NCBI GenBank assembly: GCA_002771315.1
Contig: PCSF01000164.1
Location: 1 to 10,493 of the forward strand
DNA length: 10,493 bases
Source: Desulfobacterales bacterium CG23_combo_of_CG06-09_8_20_14_all_52_9
Lineage (GTDB): Bacteria > Desulfobacterota > Desulfobacteria > Desulfobacterales > UBA2156
Reading direction: 5' to 3'
The translations under genes and the position numbers were made by a program. Numbering within the stretch: position 1 is the first letter of the stretch; each line of letters starts with the position of its first letter. The notes below the pieces were generated by a model. It was not told where the DNA came from, did no database searches, and was given only the letters and a program-made list of their open reading frames with translations. Shown here piece by piece: positions 7,576 through 10,493 of the stretch.

Positions 7576-8499
7576 TTACAACCGCAATTGAGCGGAGTAC
7601 GGCTCTCCGAAAAATCCGTGGGGCCGGAAGGTGAGGATCAGCATGATAATGGAATAGGCGATGAGGTCCCTCAAGGTGGACGGGAAAATCATGGCCACGA
7701 AGATCTCAATGAACCCCAGCAAAAAACCGGCCAGACATGCGCCCATGATGGAGCCCCTTCCCCCTAAAATTGCCGCCACAAAAGCCTTCCACCCGAACAG
7801 GATTCCCATGTAAGGGTCCAGAACCGGATAAGCCATGCCGAAAAGGATCCCGGCCACGGCGGCCAGCGCCGATCCGATGGCAAAGGTCATCCGTGCGATG
7901 GTATTGATCGAGATTCCCATCAGAGGAACAACGAGGTAATCGAATGCCATGGCACGGATGGCCATCCCCCATTTGCTTCTCCGGATGAATTGGTCCAACG
8001 CCAGCATGATCGCCAGCGACACCACCACGATCATGATCTTCTTGTTGGTGATGTAAACGCCTCCGAGATTATAGGTGGTGGTTTCGATCAGGCTAGGAAA
8101 GCTGACGCGCCGGGCGCCGAGAAGGGCGAGGTTCCCGGTTTCCAGGATGATCCCGATCATGAGCCCCGTGATGGCGGCAGAGGCACGCGGCGCCTCCCTG
8201 AGCGGGCGGTACCCGATCCGCTCCACAAGCATTCCCACCAATGACGTCAGAAACATGGAAAATAGGATGGTGAGCACCAGGATCAGCCAGTTGGGCAGGG
8301 CGATTACTCCTGTCGCCGTCAATGCGATGAGCCCCGTCGATACCCCAAAACCGATATAGGCGCCGACCATGAAAATATCGCCGTGGGCGAAGTTGAACAG
8401 CATCAGGATACTGTAGACCATGGAATATCCCAACGCGATGAGAGCATAAAAGCTTCCCCATTGCAGCGCATTGATCATGTTCTGGAAGAAAAAAACCAT
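7576..8499 (-). CDS. livH: Branched-chain amino acid-type ABC transporter, permease LivH
   Basis: This 307-residue membrane protein has around eight hydrophobic segments. The N-terminal pattern ALQWGSFYALIALGYSMVYS and then LFNFAHGDIFMVGAY is diagnostic for LivH. Also present are ERIGYRPLREAPRASAAI in the ATPase-contact loop and IMLILTFRPHGFFGE at the C-terminus. The ATG at 8499 follows a G-rich stretch (GGGGGGA, about 10 nt upstream) that is only a modest ribosome-binding site. An in-frame ATG 7 codons later is a possible alternative. It is the first gene of the tight livHMGF block and is separated from livK by 301 bases holding a mobile-element-like repeat and a strong hairpin. Confidence 0.95.
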   Translation of the reverse strand: MVFFFQNMINALQWGSFYALIALGYSMVYSILMLFNFAHGDIFMVGAYIGFGVSTGLIALTATGVIALPNWLILVLTILFSMFLTSLVGMLVERIGYRPLREAPRASAAITGLMIGIILETGNLALLGARRVSFPSLIETTTYNLGGVYITNKKIMIVVVSLAIMLALDQFIRRSKWGMAIRAMAFDYLVVPLMGISINTIARMTFAIGSALAAVAGILFGMAYPVLDPYMGILFGWKAFVAAILGGRGSIMGACLAGFLLGFIEIFVAMIFPSTLRDLIAYSIIMLILTFRPHGFFGEPYSAQLRL

Positions 8500-8540
8500 C
8501 GATCCGGGTCCCCCCGCAGAACATCCCTTATTTTAAAGGA

Positions 8541-8571
8541 GCGGGCACGGGAGTCGATCTCCCGGGCCCGC
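8541..8571 (-). terminator. GC-rich hairpin between livK and livH (partial terminator or mRNA stabiliser)
   Basis: The arms GCGGGCACGGGAG (8541-8553) and CTCCCGGGCCCGC (8559-8571) form a 13 bp stem with a single mismatch around a 5 nt loop. On the transcribed - strand it is followed by TCCTTTAAAATAAGG, which has only a short T-run, so it may terminate incompletely. Its place between the binding-protein gene and the permease genes fits the usual need for more LivK than LivHMGF. It could instead protect the 3' end of livK mRNA from exonucleases. It ends about 40 nt before the livH start. Confidence 0.5.
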
Positions 8572-8593
8572 CGGAATACTCAGGCTTTTGGAA

Positions 8594-8739
8594 AAAATTG
8601 ATGGCTTCTTAAAAATCGTCACCCCGTTGAAAAACGGGGTCCAAGGGTTTTATAAGCGCTTGAGAACACTGGATTCCGGCTTTGGCCGGAATGACGGAAA
8701 GAAAGCATTTTCGACTTTTTACGATTTCATCAAAATTGA
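8594..8739. mobile_element. MITE-like element with terminal inverted repeats and two REP hairpins
   Basis: The ends are inverted copies of each other: TTGATGGCTTCTTAAAAA (8598-8615) against the complement of the right end, TTGATGAAATCGTAAAAA (8733-8716), matching at 14 of 18 positions. Inside are two perfect 8 bp hairpins. ACCCCGTT-GAAA-AACGGGGT (8621-8640) has a GNRA tetraloop, and ATTCCGGC-TTTG-GCCGGAAT (8673-8692) is flanked by TGACGG. The octamer AAAATTGA occurs as a direct repeat at both borders (8594-8601 and 8732-8739), a possible target-site duplication that overlaps the terminal repeats. There is no open frame for a transposase, so any movement would need one supplied elsewhere. The family is not assigned; I infer MITE from structure alone. 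Confidence 0.55.
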
Positions 8740-8800
8740 ACCAAAGCGGTTTTTTCCTCAGCCAGGTCTATTTGTAGAGTTAAGCCCTTCCCGTTGGATC

Positions 8801-9973
8801 TTAAGGGCAGACGGACTTATAGAATTCAAACTCCCCTTTTTCGCTGATCCGAACCACAACGGCGCACTTGATCGGATCCCCTTCCTCGGTGAAAGTCATT
8901 TTTCCGGTGATCCCCTCAAAATCTTTCACCTTGGCCAGCGCATCGCGCAGGCACTGACGGTCCTGTTCGATCTTGCCGGTGATTTTCCCGCATTTGGCCA
9001 GGGCGGCTTCCACAAGCTTCATAGCATCCCAGGTCAGAGCCGCCACGTCATCGGGAACATAACCATGTTTTTTGTTGTACCGATCGATGAATTTCTTGGT
9101 CTCCCCCTTGGCTCCGGCGGCCGCATAATGGGTGGAAAAGAAGAGTCCGTAGCAGTCCTTTCCGCACAGTTTGACGGTCTCGGCACTGCCCCAGCTATCG
9201 CTTCCCACGATGGGGGCTTTGAATCCCAGTTCATGGGCCTGCTGGACAATGAGGGCCACTTCGTTATAGTACTGTGGGGTGAAAAGGAATTCGGCACCGG
9301 ACTTTTTGATCTTGGTGAGCTGAGAGCTGAAATCGGTGTCTTTGGTGGTAAAGCTTTCGTAGGCCACTACGGAACCCGGGCCGTTGACGCCTTCCCACGC
9401 TTTTTTAAAGAACTCGGCCAGGCCCTTGGGGTAATCGCTGGCGACATCATACAGGACAGCGGCTTTTTTGAATTTGTATTCTTCCTTGATGAAATTGGCT
9501 ACAACCGGTCCCTGGAACGGATCGAGGAAGCACGCTCGGAAGACAAAGGGTCGGTTTTTGGTGGTGTCCGGATTGGTGGACCAAGGGCTGATCATGAGGG
9601 TTTTGTAGTTGTTGGCGACCTCACCGGCCGGAATGGCCTGTTTGGATGCCGGGGGCCCCACCATCACCAGGATTTCATCTTCGGTAATCATTTTGGTGGC
9701 CACCTTCACGGCAGATTCTGCCTTCGCTTCGTTATCCTCAATGACGAGTTCCACCGGATATTTTTGGCTGCCGACGGTTAATCCGCCGGCCGCCGTGACA
9801 TCCTCAAGCCACATCTGGGCCGCAAACTTGGTCCCTTCCCCGACTTTCGGGATATCACCGGTAATGGGAGCGTTGATCCCGATTTTGATGGGTTTGGTTT
9901 TGCTCCAGGCAGACGGCATAACGATCAAGCCGATTGCCACACACACGATGACGAAAATCAATCCCTTGCGCAT
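8801..9973 (-). CDS. livK: Periplasmic branched-chain amino acid-type substrate-binding protein (LivK/LivJ-like)
   Basis: This 390-residue protein begins with a Sec signal peptide: MRKG, a hydrophobic core (5-19), and a likely cleavage after SAWS (24). The mature part is a type I periplasmic binding protein: IKIGINAPITGDIPKVGEG (29-47), the ligand-loop region MVGPPASKQAIPAGEVA (104-120), MISPWSTNPD (127-136), and the second-lobe stretch VGSDSWGSAETV (256-267). It captures a substrate in the periplasm and delivers it to LivHM. The start at 9973 follows AGGAGG (9983-9978, 4 nt spacer); an in-frame ATG at 10120 would place 49 hydrophilic residues before the signal peptide and is rejected. The mature protein has seven cysteines (148, 270, 274, 328, 341, 370, 389), more than I expect for the family. 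Leucine, isoleucine and valine are the default substrates, but the family also binds amides, urea and aromatic compounds, and the sequence does not decide. Confidence 0.93.
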   Translation of the reverse strand: MRKGLIFVIVCVAIGLIVMPSAWSKTKPIKIGINAPITGDIPKVGEGTKFAAQMWLEDVTAAGGLTVGSQKYPVELVIEDNEAKAESAVKVATKMITEDEILVMVGPPASKQAIPAGEVANNYKTLMISPWSTNPDTTKNRPFVFRACFLDPFQGPVVANFIKEEYKFKKAAVLYDVASDYPKGLAEFFKKAWEGVNGPGSVVAYESFTTKDTDFSSQLTKIKKSGAEFLFTPQYYNEVALIVQQAHELGFKAPIVGSDSWGSAETVKLCGKDCYGLFFSTHYAAAGAKGETKKFIDRYNKKHGYVPDDVAALTWDAMKLVEAALAKCGKITGKIEQDRQCLRDALAKVKDFEGITGKMTFTEEGDPIKCAVVVRISEKGEFEFYKSVCP

Positions 9974-10250
9974 GTCTCCTCCTTTTCGGTCTGAGTCGGC
10001 CCCCAGGCAAGAAAACGGGCCAAAAGCCCGCATTTCAACGGTCCAAGAACCGATTCCGGTTGATATAACCCTAAAACGGGAAACCTTTTCCCTCTTGAAC
10101 GCCGTTCCGGCGGATATCATATGGTTTTAGGTTTGGCAATCTTTATCTCTCATCACTTATATTGCACAAAGATCCGTTGGATACCGGCTCATGCATATAT
10201 AAAAAACAAGAAACCGGCGGCATCGATGAACGCGGATTTCACAGTATTTT
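9974..10250 (-). promoter_or_regulatory. livK leader/upstream region with several hairpins
   Basis: These 277 bases lie between the livK start and the end of the next gene upstream on the same strand. Three small perfect hairpins are visible: GGGAAA-AGG-TTTCCC (10092-10078), AACCG-GAAT-CGGTT (10061-10048) and CGGGC-TTTTG-GCCCG (10030-10016, read on the - strand). The last is followed directly by TTTTCTT, resembling a weak intrinsic terminator 42 nt before the livK ATG. I found no convincing -35/-10 pair; TTGTGC near 10169-10164 with an A/T-rich stretch 17 nt on is the best but poor. I do not recognise a known riboswitch. Confidence 0.35.
9978..9983 (-). promoter_or_regulatory. livK ribosome-binding site
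   Basis: AGGAGG on the - strand lies 4 nt before the ATG at 9973. It is the strongest ribosome-binding site in the transporter operon and fixes the livK start downstream of the longer open frame. It fits the high expression expected of a periplasmic binding protein. Confidence 0.8.
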
Positions 10251-10260
10251 TCATGCCGGT
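10197..10260 (-). terminator. Candidate terminator after the molybdenum-hydroxylase subunit gene
   Basis: On the - strand ACCGGC (10260-10255), which overlaps the last codons of the upstream gene, can pair with GCCGGT (10218-10213). The second arm is followed by TTTCTTGTTTTTT (10213-10201). The T-run is good, but the stem is short and the loop long (36 nt), so the call is tentative. If real, it separates that gene's transcription from livK. Confidence 0.35.
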
Positions 10261-10493
10261 GCATATTTAAGGAGGCGTAAAAGCAGATTTCCGGCCACCT
10301 GCCGCCGGTATTCGGCGCTTGCCCGAACATCATCGATGGGGGTGACCCCCTTCCGGATGGCGTCAGCCGCAGTTTCCAAAGTCTCCGGAGAGAGGTTTTT
10401 CCCGGTCAGGCTGTTTTCCACCTCCGGAAAACGAAGAACGGTAGGTCCGATGCTTCCCCAGGCCAGCCGTATCTCGCGGATCTCCCCGGATTG
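10251..10493 (-). CDS. FAD-binding subunit of a molybdenum hydroxylase (xanthine/CO dehydrogenase medium subunit family), C-terminal part; 5' end outside window
   Basis: The - strand frame is open from the window edge to the TGA at 10253-10251, giving the last 80 residues and no start codon. The fragment reads IREIRLAWGSIGPTVLRFPE, then a helical stretch, then PIDDVRASAEYRRQVAGNLL. This is the C-terminal domain of the medium FAD subunit of molybdenum hydroxylases (CO dehydrogenase flavoprotein C-terminal domain), where RLAxGSxxPTxxR and PxDDxRxSxxYRxxV are conserved. In these enzymes the subunit passes electrons between the iron-sulfur subunit and FAD. The substrate (xanthine, nicotinate, CO, an aromatic acyl-CoA or another N-heterocycle) cannot be told from this part. 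It lies 277 bases upstream of livK in the same direction. The FAD-binding domain itself is outside the window. Confidence 0.88.
   Translation of the reverse strand, partial: QSGEIREIRLAWGSIGPTVLRFPEVENSLTGKNLSPETLETAADAIRKGVTPIDDVRASAEYRRQVAGNLLLRLLKYAPA

Larger units (their letters stand above)
8500..8800. other. livH-livK intergenic region
   Basis: These 301 bases lie between two genes of the same operon direction. From the livK end they hold an A/T-rich 3' flank (8740-8800), a MITE-like element (8594-8739), a GC-rich hairpin (8541-8571), and the livH leader with its G-rich ribosome-binding site. No coding sequence is supported: the long + strand frame running from 8588 into livK is antisense to livK and carries no family features. 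Confidence 0.7.

Noticed and set aside
8616..8697. The paired hairpins considered as a CRISPR-like repeat array
   Set aside because: There are only two units, their stems differ in sequence, and there is no regular spacing or cas gene; a MITE/REP explanation fits better.
8588..9781. A 397-codon open frame on the + strand opposite livK
   Set aside because: It is fully antisense to the well-supported livK gene, lacks a ribosome-binding site and family motifs, and begins inside the MITE-like repeat. It is a by-product of livK codon use.
9974..10120. 49-residue N-terminal extension of livK
   Set aside because: It would put a hydrophilic stretch before a clear signal peptide; the AGGAGG at 9983-9978 fixes the start at 9973.
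10141..10169. A sigma-70-type promoter for livK (TTGTGC with an A/T-rich -10 region)
   Set aside because: The -10 hexamer matches the consensus at only about half its positions, so I mention it in the leader entry but do not list it as a promoter.

Overview
The window reads as chromosomal DNA of a Gram-negative bacterium. A sulfate-reducer-like member of the Desulfobacterota (old Deltaproteobacteria) is my best guess. That guess rests on the look of a complete high-affinity amino-acid-type ABC operon, a molybdenum-hydroxylase subunit beside it, and small palindromic repeats of a kind I associate with that group. It is an inference, not a demonstrated assignment.

Left part (2-4340, + strand): a compact defence operon. 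It starts with the C-terminal 176 residues of a type III restriction-modification methyltransferase (Mod). Next come a minimal nucleotidyltransferase (MNT, 534-836) and a HepT/DUF86 protein (826-1164), which together form a MntA-HepT-type toxin-antitoxin pair. The last gene is a 1056-residue type III restriction subunit (Res, 1170-4340). Gaps are 1 nt, -11 nt and 5 nt, so the toxin-antitoxin pair sits inside the mod-res transcription unit and is almost certainly co-transcribed and probably translationally coupled with it. This nested arrangement is the most interesting feature of the window.

Middle (4341-4793): a 453-base spacer between convergent operons. It holds a hairpin-forming repeat and open but unrecognised coding-like stretches, possibly gene remnants.

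Right part (4794-9973, - strand): a complete branched-chain amino acid-type (HAAT family) ABC transporter in the order livK, livH, livM, livG, livF. The periplasmic binding protein LivK delivers substrate to the LivH/LivM permease pair, which is driven by the LivG/LivF ATPases. The livH-M-G-F genes are packed with 11-15 nt gaps or a 4 nt overlap. A 301-base gap separates livK from livH. It holds a MITE-like element with terminal inverted repeats and two tetraloop hairpins, followed by a strong GC-rich hairpin that probably trims expression of the membrane and ATPase genes relative to the binding protein.

Right edge (9974-10493): a leader region for livK with several short hairpins, one followed by a T-run on the transcribed strand. 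Beyond it is the C-terminal 80 residues of a FAD-binding subunit of a molybdenum hydroxylase (xanthine/CO dehydrogenase family), on the - strand and running off the window.
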